From Rhodobacteraceae bacterium M382 (GTDB lineage: Bacteria > Pseudomonadota > Alphaproteobacteria > Rhodobacterales > Rhodobacteraceae): a DNA stretch of 64,000 nt. The notes below the pieces were generated by a model. The model ran no database searches, had not been told where the DNA came from, and was given only the letters and a program-made list of their open reading frames with translations. The DNA is taken from the NCBI GenBank assembly GCA_025141015.1, contig CP081098.1, positions 1,866,501 through 1,930,500 on the forward strand, in the 5' to 3' direction. This document shows, in pieces, positions 44,893 through 53,433 of the stretch. The first letter of the stretch is position 1. Each line of letters begins with the position of its first letter. Position numbers and translations under genes: made by a program.

Positions 44893-46113
44893 ATGCTCCA
44901 TCGTCCATTCCCAACGTCTGGCCCTTTGTTTGTTTTGTCGGAACGACAGTGTGATCTTCAAGCCAAGGCAAAAACCATCGCAGACACAACGGTCGGGCGA
45001 CGTGCCGCCGAAACGGACCGGTCCGAGCAATATCCCCAAGACGTTGTTTCTGCTCTTACGTCTGCGGGATTGATGGGCATGAGCGTGCCCAAGGAGCTGG
45101 GCGGGCCGGGGGCCAGTTATCTTGATGTGACTTTGGTCATCGAGGAATTGGCAGCAAAATGCGGCGTGTCAGGGCGCATTGTGGTCGAAGGCAACATGGG
45201 TGGAGTTGGCGCGATCATCGCCTATGGCACACCTGACCAGCGCGCGAGCGCGGCGCAGCATGTGTTGGGCGGGGACAAGCCCGCGATCTGCATCACGGAA
45301 CCGGACGCAGGCAGCGCCGCAACCGAGATGACAACCACAGCCACCCGCACGGGCGATACATGGGTTCTGAACGGCAAGAAACATTGGATCACGGGCGGCG
45401 GCGTGTCAAAGCTGCACCTGATCTTTGCCCGTGTGATCGAGGGCGGGGAATTCAAAGGCATCGGCGGGTTCATGGCCTATCTGGGCGAGGATGGGCTGGT
45501 CATCGGCAAGCGCGAGCCAACGCTGGGGCTGCGTGGCATTCCCGAAACCGAAGTGATCTTTGACAATCTCCGTCTGCCGCTGGATCGGCTGATCACGCCG
45601 CCCGAGGGCATCAAACGTGGTTTTGCCGGATTGATGGACGCCTATAACGCCCAGCGGGTCGGGGCGGCGACCGTGGCGCTGGGCATTGCGCGCGGTGCCT
45701 ATGAAGAGGCTGTTTTATTCATAAAACGGCGCGAGCAATTTGGCCGCCCGCTGGCCGAATTCCAGGGGTTGCAATGGATGATTTCTGATATGGCGATACA
45801 GATTGATGCCGCGCGGCTGATGATCTGGCGCGCTGCAGCCAGCGCCGAATACCAATCCAGTGGTTTTCCTGACCCAATGCTGGCGGCACAGGCCAAGGTG
45901 TTCGCTTCGGAAATGGCCGTCAAGGTCACCAATGACGCGCTGCAATTGCATGGCGCACGCGGGTATTCGCGCAACAACAACGTAGAACGGATGCTGCGGG
46001 ATGCACGGATGTTCACGATCGGCGGCGGTACTGCGCAGATGCTGCGCAATCTGGTGGCGGGCAGGGCGCTGGATATGAAAACCCCACAGACACGCGGCGG
46101 GTATCTGCCCTAG
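44893..46113 (+). CDS. Acyl-CoA dehydrogenase homologue lacking the catalytic Glu (desulfinase-like?)
   Basis: A 406-aa flavoprotein of the acyl-CoA dehydrogenase fold: N-terminal helical domain, FAD-binding ITEPDAGSAATEM, NGKKHWITGG, and RREQFGRPLAEFQG. In typical members the base is Glu in a YEGT motif; here the motif reads IGGGT (Gly378). The alternative position used by isovaleryl-CoA dehydrogenase holds Gln254 (NAQR). Loss of both bases is a feature I associate with 3-sulfinopropionyl-CoA desulfinase, where an Arg in the N-terminal half matters; Arg95 is placed suitably. ATG at 44893 with AGG upstream is preferred to 44800. If correct, it would release sulfite. The activity is a hypothesis. 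Confidence 0.8.
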   Translation: MLHRPFPTSGPLFVLSERQCDLQAKAKTIADTTVGRRAAETDRSEQYPQDVVSALTSAGLMGMSVPKELGGPGASYLDVTLVIEELAAKCGVSGRIVVEGNMGGVGAIIAYGTPDQRASAAQHVLGGDKPAICITEPDAGSAATEMTTTATRTGDTWVLNGKKHWITGGGVSKLHLIFARVIEGGEFKGIGGFMAYLGEDGLVIGKREPTLGLRGIPETEVIFDNLRLPLDRLITPPEGIKRGFAGLMDAYNAQRVGAATVALGIARGAYEEAVLFIKRREQFGRPLAEFQGLQWMISDMAIQIDAARLMIWRAAASAEYQSSGFPDPMLAAQAKVFASEMAVKVTNDALQLHGARGYSRNNNVERMLRDARMFTIGGGTAQMLRNLVAGRALDMKTPQTRGGYLP

Positions 46114-46156
46114 GAAACGCGCAACTGAAATGTTGACAGGCTAATTTGCCCTCGCG

Positions 46157-46537
46157 GTGATAGCGCAACGGCCATCCGTTGCAGTCTGTCGCCACGCCTG
46201 TGCCGTTCCGGGCAGTGAGGTTTCGGCGCTGATGCAGGCACAGGACCGCGCGGGGCTCAAATTCGCTATGACCAAACACGAAAACTCGGGCGGGGTCATG
46301 GCCAAAGGGACGTGGCATGTGAAGGGCACCCCGGGAGCCTGGATGGACCCCATCCTCTGGCTCTGGCCTTTGGCTCTGGAACGGACTGACCTGTCGCCGG
46401 TGTCTGACAAGATCCTGCGGCCGTTGATCCAATCCTCTCAAGGTCTGATCATGGCCGGCTATGACCCGATTGACATGCGGGTTGTCTGGCGTGACATCAC
46501 AAGACCGAAACAGCTGGTGATTGCAGGGGGTGATTGA
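46157..46537 (+). CDS. Hypothetical protein, uncertain
   Basis: A 126-codon frame in the 609-bp gap between the acyl-CoA dehydrogenase homologue and dusA. There is no clear ribosome site at any ATG. The sequence has Trp-rich DPILWLWPLALERT and a final PIDMRVVWRDITRPKQLVIAGGD-like stretch, but I recognise no family. It may be a decayed gene or chance. The remaining 185 bp up to dusA hold no gene; the 9-mer GTGCTACAC recurs there at 46613 and 46685. Confidence 0.3.
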   Translation: MIAQRPSVAVCRHACAVPGSEVSALMQAQDRAGLKFAMTKHENSGGVMAKGTWHVKGTPGAWMDPILWLWPLALERTDLSPVSDKILRPLIQSSQGLIMAGYDPIDMRVVWRDITRPKQLVIAGGD

Positions 46538-46722
46538 TGTCTCGACCGGGGTAAACACCCATTCCGGCAGCGCGTTGAACCGTTATCGGCCCACTGTCTG
46601 CGCCTGCGAGATGTGCTACACCGTGGCACGCTCGAATCAAAAAAAACCGAAGCCCCCGGAAATGCAGCGAAATCAGGGGGAGTGGTGCTACACAATGCTT
46701 AAAGTCAATTGGAGTTAACGCT

Positions 46723-47715
46723 TTGAAAAATAACGCACAAAAAGCAGCGCGTTTAAGCGTGGCCCCGATGATGGATTGGACCGATCGTCATTGTCGTTAT
46801 ATGCATCGCCTTCTGAGCAATCAGGCGCTGCTTTATACGGAAATGGTGACAGCCCCGGCTTTGGTTCGGGGGGGGGCTTTGCATTTGTTGGCGCACAGCG
46901 ACGCCGAACACCCGGTTGCCTTGCAATTGGGAGGCTCGGATCCGGTCGAGTTGGCACAGGCCGCCCGGTTGGGGGCCGAGGCGGGGTATGATGAAATCAA
47001 CCTGAACTGTGGGTGCCCCAGCGATCGGGTCCAATCCGGTGCATTTGGTGCCGTGTTGATGACAAATCCGGGTTTGGTTGCTCAATGCGTTGCGGCCATG
47101 GGCGAAGTTGTGGATGTCGACGTCACGGTGAAATGCCGGATTGGGGTGGATGAGCAGGACCCGGAACAGGTGCTGCCGGGGTTTCTGGATCAGATCCGGT
47201 CCGCCGGGTGTCGCCGCGTGACGATCCACGCGCGCAAGGCCTGGCTTCAGGGTCTGAGCCCCAAGGAAAACAGGGACATCCCGCCTTTGGATTATGACCT
47301 GGTGCACCGGATGAAAGCCGAATTCCCGGATCTGCATATCTCGATCAACGGCGGCATCGCGTCGCTGTCAGAGGCCCGCCTGCATCTGGACAGGGGATTG
47401 GACGGCGTGATGATCGGACGCGCGGCCTATCACCAGCCCAGCGATATTCTGGCCAGTGCCGATCGCGACATATTTGGCACCGGAGAGGCGCAGGATCCGA
47501 TTGATATTGTGCGCCAGATGCTGCCGTATATTGACAGGCATATCAGCCAGGGCGGGCGGCTACATGAAATCACACGCCATATGCTGGGCCTGTTTGCGGG
47601 CCGCCCCGGAGCCCGGCATTGGCGCCGGGTGCTGTCGGAAGGCGCGCATAAGACAGGCGCGGGGCCTGAGCTGGTCGAACAGGCTTTGATGCGCGTTGCA
47701 CCGATCACCGCCTGA
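46723..47715 (+). CDS. dusA: tRNA-dihydrouridine synthase A
   Basis: A 330-aa FMN enzyme that reduces uridine to dihydrouridine in the D-loop of tRNA. The catalytic Cys98 is in NLNCGCPS, and the HARKAWLQGLSPKENRDIPPL region is the DusA-specific signature that separates it from DusB and DusC. The TIM barrel is followed by a helical tRNA-binding domain (about residue 245 onward). The start is a TTG with GGAG eight bases upstream; no ATG fits the N-terminus. Co-directional with the next two genes. Confidence 0.9.
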   Translation: MKNNAQKAARLSVAPMMDWTDRHCRYMHRLLSNQALLYTEMVTAPALVRGGALHLLAHSDAEHPVALQLGGSDPVELAQAARLGAEAGYDEINLNCGCPSDRVQSGAFGAVLMTNPGLVAQCVAAMGEVVDVDVTVKCRIGVDEQDPEQVLPGFLDQIRSAGCRRVTIHARKAWLQGLSPKENRDIPPLDYDLVHRMKAEFPDLHISINGGIASLSEARLHLDRGLDGVMIGRAAYHQPSDILASADRDIFGTGEAQDPIDIVRQMLPYIDRHISQGGRLHEITRHMLGLFAGRPGARHWRRVLSEGAHKTGAGPELVEQALMRVAPITA

Positions 47716-47745
47716 CCAGGGGCCGAATTTTCAAAGGAAATCCAG

Positions 47746-48570
47746 ATGCCTGATACGATGTTGCTGCTGCAGATGCTGGTGATGCTACTGATCATTGGTG
47801 GGGTGGCCGGGGTTTTGGCCGGTTTGTTGGGGGTGGGCGGAGGCATTGTGCTGGTCCCGGCCTTTTTCTATGCGTTCCAGACCCTTGGGTATGATGGACC
47901 ACAATTGATGCAGATGTGTCTGGCGACGTCGCTGGCGACGATCATCGTGACGTCTGTGCGTTCGGTTCTTAGCCACAACAAGAAGGGCGCTGTGGATTGG
48001 CAGATCCTTCGTGGATGGGGTCCGGGCATCGCATTGGGCGCGGTGGCCGGTGTGCTGGCAGCAGCGTCGCTGCGGTCGACCACATTGCAGGGGTTGTTCG
48101 GGGTTCTGGCCTTGGTGATTGGGTTGTATCTGGGCTTTGGTCGGTCGGAATGGCGGTTGGGGGCTGAAATGCCCAAAGGCGCGCGCCGGATGATCCTGTC
48201 TCCGCTGGTCGGGTTTCTGTCAGTTCTGATGGGGATTGGCGGTGGCAGCTTTGGAGTGCCGCTGATGAGCCTGCACAATGTTGTGATCCACCGTGCCGTG
48301 GCAACGGCCGCAGGGTTCGGCGTGATCATTGCGGTGCCTTCGGTTCTGGGCTTCTTGTTCGTGCCCATTGATCCCGCCATGCGTCCACCGTTGACGGTGG
48401 GGGCGGTGAATTTGGTGGCCTTTGCAGTGATTGTATCGATGACGTTGATCACGGCACCCTGGGGGGTCAAATTGGCCCATGCAATGGATCCAAAACCGCT
48501 GAAACGGGTGTTCGCGGTGTTTTTGGTGCTGGTGGCGATCAACATGCTGCGCAAGGCGATGGGGGCCTGA
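47746..48570 (+). CDS. TSUP-family (TauE/SafE) membrane exporter
   Basis: A 274-aa membrane protein with about eight hydrophobic helices. The duplicated family motifs GGVAGVLAGLLGVGGGIVLVP and LSVLMGIGGGSFGVPLM are visible. TSUP proteins export sulfite, sulfoacetate or related organosulfur anions. The stop overlaps the next start (TGATG). About 1.6 kb upstream lies an acyl-CoA dehydrogenase homologue that might release sulfite, so a link is conceivable but not shown. Confidence 0.87.
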   Translation: MPDTMLLLQMLVMLLIIGGVAGVLAGLLGVGGGIVLVPAFFYAFQTLGYDGPQLMQMCLATSLATIIVTSVRSVLSHNKKGAVDWQILRGWGPGIALGAVAGVLAAASLRSTTLQGLFGVLALVIGLYLGFGRSEWRLGAEMPKGARRMILSPLVGFLSVLMGIGGGSFGVPLMSLHNVVIHRAVATAAGFGVIIAVPSVLGFLFVPIDPAMRPPLTVGAVNLVAFAVIVSMTLITAPWGVKLAHAMDPKPLKRVFAVFLVLVAINMLRKAMGA

Positions 48571-49376
48571 TGCTGGACGATATGCTGGACGATTTCCTGA
48601 CCCGAGGTTGGGTGCGGTTTGCGGTTGATCCCGCAACGCGCGCCTGGGCGGACCACGCCCGGCACCACAGCCTGTCGGCCATTCATGATCCGCAACACGC
48701 GCCCTGGATGCAATGTCAGGGCACCTGGTTCATTGGTGTGGATGCGCTGGACAATGCAGCGTCGGGGCAATTGCCGGGTGGCCCGCCGCTGGCCGGTCCG
48801 GCGCTGGAGTTCATCAAAAACCACATCGGCCCGATCCCACAGCTGCACAAGGGGCAGCTGTCGGTGATGTTTCCGGGCTATCCAAAGCCCCGCGACGGCG
48901 AAGGTGAGGCGGCGTTTCGCTATCGTCTGAACCGGGACGCGGCCCATGTGGACGGAGTCAAGCTGATCCCGGGGGCGGCCACGCGCCGGCGCAATGTTGA
49001 TGAACCCCATGCCTGGGTGCTGGGTCTGCCGCTGAATGGTGCCAGCGCGGATGCGTCACCATTGGTGGTGTGGGAGGGCAGTCACACCATCATGCGCGAC
49101 GCCTTTGCTGCCGTTTTGAACGATCATGATCCCACCACCTGGGCCCAGATCGACATTACCGATGCCTATACATCCGCCCGCGCCAAAGTGTTCGAGACCT
49201 GCAAACGCGTGACCGTTCACGCGCAACCGGGCGAGGCCTATCTGATGCACCGGCTGGCGTTGCATGGGGTCGCACCCTGGGGAGCCGCGGCCAGCGCACC
49301 ACCGGGCGAAGGGCGCATGATCGCCTATTTCCGCCCCGAAGTCACAAGCCTGGCCGACTGGTTGACTGCGCCCTGA
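48570..49376 (+). CDS. Phytanoyl-CoA dioxygenase-like protein
   Basis: A 268-aa protein with the 2-His-1-Asp pattern of Fe(II)/2-oxoglutarate oxygenases: His126-x-Asp128 and His232 (LALHGVAPW), with Arg249 or Arg255 as possible 2-oxoglutarate ligand. It matches the PhyH-like superfamily in layout, though I cannot place it closer. Its ATG shares bases with the TSUP stop, so the two are co-translated. Substrate unknown. Confidence 0.68.
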   Translation: MLDDMLDDFLTRGWVRFAVDPATRAWADHARHHSLSAIHDPQHAPWMQCQGTWFIGVDALDNAASGQLPGGPPLAGPALEFIKNHIGPIPQLHKGQLSVMFPGYPKPRDGEGEAAFRYRLNRDAAHVDGVKLIPGAATRRRNVDEPHAWVLGLPLNGASADASPLVVWEGSHTIMRDAFAAVLNDHDPTTWAQIDITDAYTSARAKVFETCKRVTVHAQPGEAYLMHRLALHGVAPWGAAASAPPGEGRMIAYFRPEVTSLADWLTAP

Positions 49377-49447
49377 AACGGCGCAGTGCCTGTCTGCGTC
49401 TGGTCAGAAATGTCGCCGCCTGCGGGCGGGTTCCATGAGGGCGCGCG

Positions 49448-49678
49448 TTACTGGGCTGTGCGGGCCGACCGCCCACCACGGCGTTTTTTCAGCAAAGGCG
49501 CGCGGGTTGGCAGCTCGGCCATGATGCTGGCCCGTTCTTCGGGGCTCATCTTGGACCACGACGTGATCTCGTCAATTGTGCGGAAACAGCCGGTACAGAT
49601 CCGCTCTTTGGGGTGCACGACACAGATATCCACACAGGGGCTGTCGATTTCGTTGCGTTTCCAGACGGGAGTATTCAT
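49448..49678 (-). CDS. DUF1289 Cys-rich small protein
   Basis: A 76-aa protein with the DUF1289 pattern SPCVDICVVHPKERICTGCFRT: four Cys that could hold a metal or Fe-S cluster, then EITSWSKMSPEER. The C-terminus is Arg-rich. Starts one base after the ruvX stop, giving a ccmI-ruvX-DUF1289 unit. Confidence 0.88.
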   Translation of the reverse strand: MNTPVWKRNEIDSPCVDICVVHPKERICTGCFRTIDEITSWSKMSPEERASIMAELPTRAPLLKKRRGGRSARTAQ

Positions 49679-49679
49679 G

Positions 49680-50159
49680 TCAGCCCTGTTCCATCTTCAA
49701 ATGACGCATCCGATCCAGCGCCCCCTGCAGAATATAGGAGGCCGCCACATGATCGATAACCTCTGCGCGACGCTTTCTGGTCGTATCTGCCTCCAAAAGC
49801 GCCCTTTCGGCGGCCACAGTGCTCAGCCGTTCGTCCCAGAACCCGATCGGCAGATCGGTGAGTCGCGACAGGTTGCGGGCAAAAGCACGGGTTTTCTGAC
49901 AGCGCGGACCTTCGGATCCGTCCATGTTGCGGGGCAGGCCCAGAACAATGCCACCGATTTCGCGTTCCGAAGTGATTTCGAACAGCCGGGCGGCGTCCAG
50001 GGTGAATTTCTTGCGCCGGATGGTTTCCAGCGGCGTGGCAACTGTGCCGAGCCGGTCGGATACGGCCACGCCGACCGTCTTGTCCCCAAAATCCAGACCG
50101 GCCAGCGCGGTATAGCCGGGAATGGCGGCTGCAAACGCTTCGAATTTGTCCAGGATCAT
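49680..50159 (-). CDS. ruvX: Holliday junction resolvase-like / pre-16S rRNA processing nuclease
   Basis: A 159-aa YqgF/RuvX family RNase H-fold nuclease. The first metal-binding Asp is in LDFGDKTVGVAVSD, a second acidic position is in FWDERLST and the third near the C-terminus is in EVIDHVAAS. In E. coli this protein is needed for 16S rRNA 5'-end maturation. Its ATG overlaps the ccmI stop. Confidence 0.9.
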   Translation of the reverse strand: MILDKFEAFAAAIPGYTALAGLDFGDKTVGVAVSDRLGTVATPLETIRRKKFTLDAARLFEITSEREIGGIVLGLPRNMDGSEGPRCQKTRAFARNLSRLTDLPIGFWDERLSTVAAERALLEADTTRKRRAEVIDHVAASYILQGALDRMRHLKMEQG

Positions 50160-51388
50160 TCGACGACACCCGCTTGGATACCTGCCTTGACGATCAGCAT
50201 CATGGCCTCGTTGTTGTCGGCAAATTTCTGGCTGGCTTCGTCATAGATGGCCCGGGCGCGATCCATGTCACCCAACACTCCCAGTGCGCCGATCAGACGG
50301 GCCCACTCATCCGGCGCGCCGCCTTCGGTGGCCAGACGATCCGACAGCTGATTGACCATCCCCTGGATCATTTCCTGACGGTCTGCGTCGCTCATCGATT
50401 GGGCCGCCGCAACGGCACCGGCGTCCGGGCCGGGCAGCGCGGCTGCGCCAGGGGCTGCGGCCAATTCGTATTTCACACCGGCCTTCCAGGCCAATTCTTC
50501 GATCTGGGCCCGGATCGGCACCAACCAGGGCGCGTCGGGCGGGCTGCGGCGCAGGGTCTGTTCCCAGATCTGAAAGGCCATGTCAGGGCGCCCGATCTGA
50601 TCCATCATCAAACCCCAGTAATAGCGTGCCGGTCCATAGGTGGGGTCGATCTGCAGTGCGGTGCGCAATGCGGTTTCTGCCTCGGGCGAGACATAGCCGC
50701 CGGCGGCCAGGATCATCAACTGGGCCTGTTCGCCAAACTGTTCCGGACCGGCTTCGGACTGCAGCAGCTCAATTTCGCGTGACTTGGCCGCGTAGGCGGC
50801 CGTGTAGTTGCCCAGGTTCGCCTCGTGACGCGACAACAGGGCGTGACCTTCGATATCCTGCGGACGTTTTTCTACGGTTTCGCGCAGCTTGCTCACCAGC
50901 TCGCCATAGCTGGCTTCGACCTCGGGGGCGGGCTGGGGGGGCATCCGGGCTTCGACGTCGGCCTGGGAGGGGCGCGATGTGCGGTTCAATTCGGCCATCT
51001 CCAGCCGGGTGGACAGCGACAGGTCGCCATATCCCGGTGCCCCAAGCGCGCGATACAGCATCAACGATCCCGCGATCATGGCCGCACCACAGATCGCGAC
51101 CACGATCAAGGACAGGTTGCGCGGCTGTTGGTTGCCTGCGTTAAATTGCTGCAACTGGGCATCGGCTGCCAAAATGCGACGCGAAATCTCGGTTCTGACC
51201 CGGTCGGCGTCGCTCTGGGCGATCAGCCCGCGCGCCAGATCGCGCTCCATTTCCTTTAACTGTTCGCGGTAGACCCGCAAATCATAGGCCGCAGCCGGTT
51301 CGCCCTGGCCGCGCGCGCGCAGCAGGACAAGGGCCAGAAACGCTGTAATTCCCAGCGCCATCAACGAAGGTACGATCCAGAAACTCAT
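50156..51388 (-). CDS. ccmI: Cytochrome c biogenesis protein CcmI
   Basis: A 410-aa membrane protein of the cytochrome c maturation system I, which hands apocytochrome to the heme ligation complex. An N-terminal helix (residues 4-23) is followed by a cytoplasmic coiled-coil loop (YREQLKEMERDLARGLI region), a second helix near residues 93-113 and a periplasmic TPR-rich domain. No other ccm gene is in the window. It is divergent from soxB with a 186-bp gap. Confidence 0.88.
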   Translation of the reverse strand: MSFWIVPSLMALGITAFLALVLLRARGQGEPAAAYDLRVYREQLKEMERDLARGLIAQSDADRVRTEISRRILAADAQLQQFNAGNQQPRNLSLIVVAICGAAMIAGSLMLYRALGAPGYGDLSLSTRLEMAELNRTSRPSQADVEARMPPQPAPEVEASYGELVSKLRETVEKRPQDIEGHALLSRHEANLGNYTAAYAAKSREIELLQSEAGPEQFGEQAQLMILAAGGYVSPEAETALRTALQIDPTYGPARYYWGLMMDQIGRPDMAFQIWEQTLRRSPPDAPWLVPIRAQIEELAWKAGVKYELAAAPGAAALPGPDAGAVAAAQSMSDADRQEMIQGMVNQLSDRLATEGGAPDEWARLIGALGVLGDMDRARAIYDEASQKFADNNEAMMLIVKAGIQAGVVE

Positions 51389-51480
51389 GTGTTCTCCCGC
51401 TTTGGCGTGTATCTATAGGCGTGACGTCCGGGAAAAAAGGTCAAAAGAATTGCCTGGGCAGAATGCGCCTGTCGCGCAAT

Positions 51481-51504
51481 GTCGCAATGATACATAAATG
51501 CGAC
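51481..51504. promoter_or_regulatory. Inverted repeat upstream of soxB
   Basis: GTCGCA (51481) and TGCGAC (51499) are perfect inverted six-base arms 12 bases apart, about 70 bp upstream of the soxB start in the ccmI-soxB divergent region. A further GTCGCGCAATG copy at 51471 repeats the left half. Possible activator site for the sox operon. Confidence 0.35.
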
Positions 51505-51574
51505 GATTTACGGCGCAGGTCTGATACCGTCCTGGGGCATATCATGCGTTACCTCGAACCGAACGGATTCGCCC

Positions 51575-52819
51575 ATGAGACATTACTCAGCCTTTGCTGT
51601 TGCGCGGGAAGGCCTGCGCTATCACTCCGGATGGGAACGCGCCTGGCGTTCGCCCGAACCCAAGAGCCGCTATGACGTTGTCATCGTGGGCGCGGGTGGC
51701 CATGGTCTGGCCACAGCCTATTACCTGGGTAAGAATTACGGCATCACCAATGTGGCCGTGATCGAAAAGGGTTGGCTGGGCGGCGGCAACACGGGCCGCA
51801 ACACCACCATCATCCGCTCGAACTATCTTCAGGATCCGTCGGCGGCGATCTACGAAAAGGCGCGCGGCCTGTACGAAGATCTGAGCCAGGAGCTGAACTA
51901 TAACGTCATGTTCAGCCCGCGCGGCGTGATGATGTTGGCCCAGACCCAGCACGAAATCCGCGGCTATCAGCGCACGGCACATGCCAACAACCTGCAAGGT
52001 GTGGCAACCGAATTCATCAATCCCCAGCGGGTCAAGGACCTGGTGCCGATCATCAATCTGGATGGTCCGCGCTATCCGGTTCTGGGGGCCCTGTGGCAGC
52101 CGCGCGGCGGCACCGCCCGTCACGATGCCGTAGCCTGGGGCTATGCGCGTGCCTGTTCGAACATGGGCATGGACATCATCCAGCAGTGCGAAGTCAACGG
52201 TGTGCGCACCCACGAGGGCCGCGTGGTCGGCGTTGACACCACCAAAGGTCCGATTGATTGCGAAAAGATCGGCATGGTGGTTGCGGGCAACGCATCTGTG
52301 CTGTCGGAAATGGCGGGTTTCCGTCTGCCGATGGAATCCGTGGCGCTGCAGGCGTTGGTGTCCGAGCCGATCAAACCCTGCATGGACGTGGTCGTGATGG
52401 CCAACACCGTGCACGGTTACATGTCGCAATCCGACAAGGGTGAAATGGTGATTGGCGGCGGCACTGACGCCTTCAACAACTATACCCAGCGCGGATCGTT
52501 CCATCACATCGAGGAAACCGTGCGCGCATTGGTCGAAACCTTCCCGATGGTGTCGCGTCTGAAGATGCTGCGCCAATGGGGCGGGATCGTGGATGTGACC
52601 GGGGATCGGTCGCCGATCATTTCGTCAACGCCTGTGCAGAACTGTTTCGTCAACTGTGGCTGGGGCACCGGCGGCTTCAAATCGATCCCCGGATCGGGTT
52701 GGGCGATGGCGCAGCTGATGGCCACCGGCCATTCGTCGCTGGCCGAAGAATTCTCGGTCAACCGCTTCAAAGAAGGCAAGTTCATCGACGAAAGCGTCGC
52801 CGCTGGCGTGGCTCACTGA
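51575..52819 (+). CDS. soxB: Sarcosine oxidase subunit beta
   Basis: A 414-aa FAD subunit of heterotetrameric sarcosine oxidase, which demethylates sarcosine to glycine, giving hydrogen peroxide and methylene-tetrahydrofolate. The Rossmann motif is VGAGGHGLATAYYLGKNYG from residue 39. The segment GGTARHDAVAWGYA holds His183, the likely site of covalent FMN attachment known in this subunit. Length is typical. First gene of soxBDAG. Upstream ribosome site is weak. Confidence 0.95.
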   Translation: MRHYSAFAVAREGLRYHSGWERAWRSPEPKSRYDVVIVGAGGHGLATAYYLGKNYGITNVAVIEKGWLGGGNTGRNTTIIRSNYLQDPSAAIYEKARGLYEDLSQELNYNVMFSPRGVMMLAQTQHEIRGYQRTAHANNLQGVATEFINPQRVKDLVPIINLDGPRYPVLGALWQPRGGTARHDAVAWGYARACSNMGMDIIQQCEVNGVRTHEGRVVGVDTTKGPIDCEKIGMVVAGNASVLSEMAGFRLPMESVALQALVSEPIKPCMDVVVMANTVHGYMSQSDKGEMVIGGGTDAFNNYTQRGSFHHIEETVRALVETFPMVSRLKMLRQWGGIVDVTGDRSPIISSTPVQNCFVNCGWGTGGFKSIPGSGWAMAQLMATGHSSLAEEFSVNRFKEGKFIDESVAAGVAH

Positions 52820-52998
52820 TGTGTGCGGTGGCTGACAGCATCGGAAACGCGGATTTGCTCCCGATCAGCTTCGCTTTGGGCAGAATTGCTCAGATTGAAG
52901 TCGTGGGAAAAGAAGCTGCGTTTGCGCCGTCTCTCTACGAGGGCGAGCCCGATTCCGATCACGACCAAGCCACCGAGTATGTAGAACAACAGATCCAT
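52813..52998 (-). CDS. Candidate small membrane protein antisense to the soxB-soxD gap
   Basis: A 61-codon frame on the minus strand fills the unusually wide 226-bp gap between soxB and soxD. It begins MDLLFYILGGLVVIGIGLAL, followed by a positive ERRRKR stop-transfer cluster and a polar tail, which is the plan of a real single-helix membrane protein. The ribosome site is weak. A 77-codon plus-strand frame (52819-53052) tiles between soxB and soxD with overlaps at both ends and competes as the explanation. Neither resembles a known family to me. Confidence 0.35.
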   Translation of the reverse strand: MDLLFYILGGLVVIGIGLALVERRRKRSFFSHDFNLSNSAQSEADREQIRVSDAVSHRTHQ

Positions 52999-53045
52999 GC
53001 ACTCAAATTGTGCTTCTTGGATCGCAAAAACAAGGGGGTGGCTCG

Positions 53046-53375
53046 ATGCTGATCCTTGAATGCCCATATTGCGGTGTCAAAGCCGAAGAAACCGAACTGG
53101 CCGCAGGCGGCGAGGCGCATCTGAAGCGTTTCGGCCCCGGTTCGTCGGATGACGAATTCCACGACTATCTGTTCATGCGCAAGAACCCCAAAGGGGTGCA
53201 TCTGGAACGCTGGCGCCATGCCAATGGCTGTGGCAAGTGGTTCCACGCGGCGCGGTGCACCATGACGTTGGAGGTGTTTGGCACCTATTCGGCGCAAACA
53301 TATGAACCGCCTCAGGAAATCCGCGACGCGATCACCGCCAAGCGCCCCGGTTGGACGTGGGGGGAGGTCGAATGA
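53046..53375 (+). CDS. soxD: Sarcosine oxidase subunit delta
   Basis: A 109-aa zinc subunit of heterotetrameric sarcosine oxidase. The zinc ligands fit the known pattern: Cys6 and Cys9 in ECPYCG, then His58 and Cys62 in RHANGC (known positions Cys6, Cys9, His59, Cys63). Start ATG at 53046 follows a GGGGG ribosome site; earlier starts are not supported. It lies 58 bp ahead of soxA. Confidence 0.94.
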   Translation: MLILECPYCGVKAEETELAAGGEAHLKRFGPGSSDDEFHDYLFMRKNPKGVHLERWRHANGCGKWFHAARCTMTLEVFGTYSAQTYEPPQEIRDAITAKRPGWTWGEVE

Positions 53376-53433
53376 ACCCCGCAATCCGCACCATCCGTAC
53401 TTTCCCGTTCTCATACCAGGAAGGGTCCAAGAC

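Noticed and set aside
46613-46693. Possible tRNA or small RNA because of repeated GTGCTACAC and a CGAATC-like stretch before dusA
   Set aside because: No cloverleaf can be drawn: no matching acceptor stem, D-arm or anticodon arm at proper distances.
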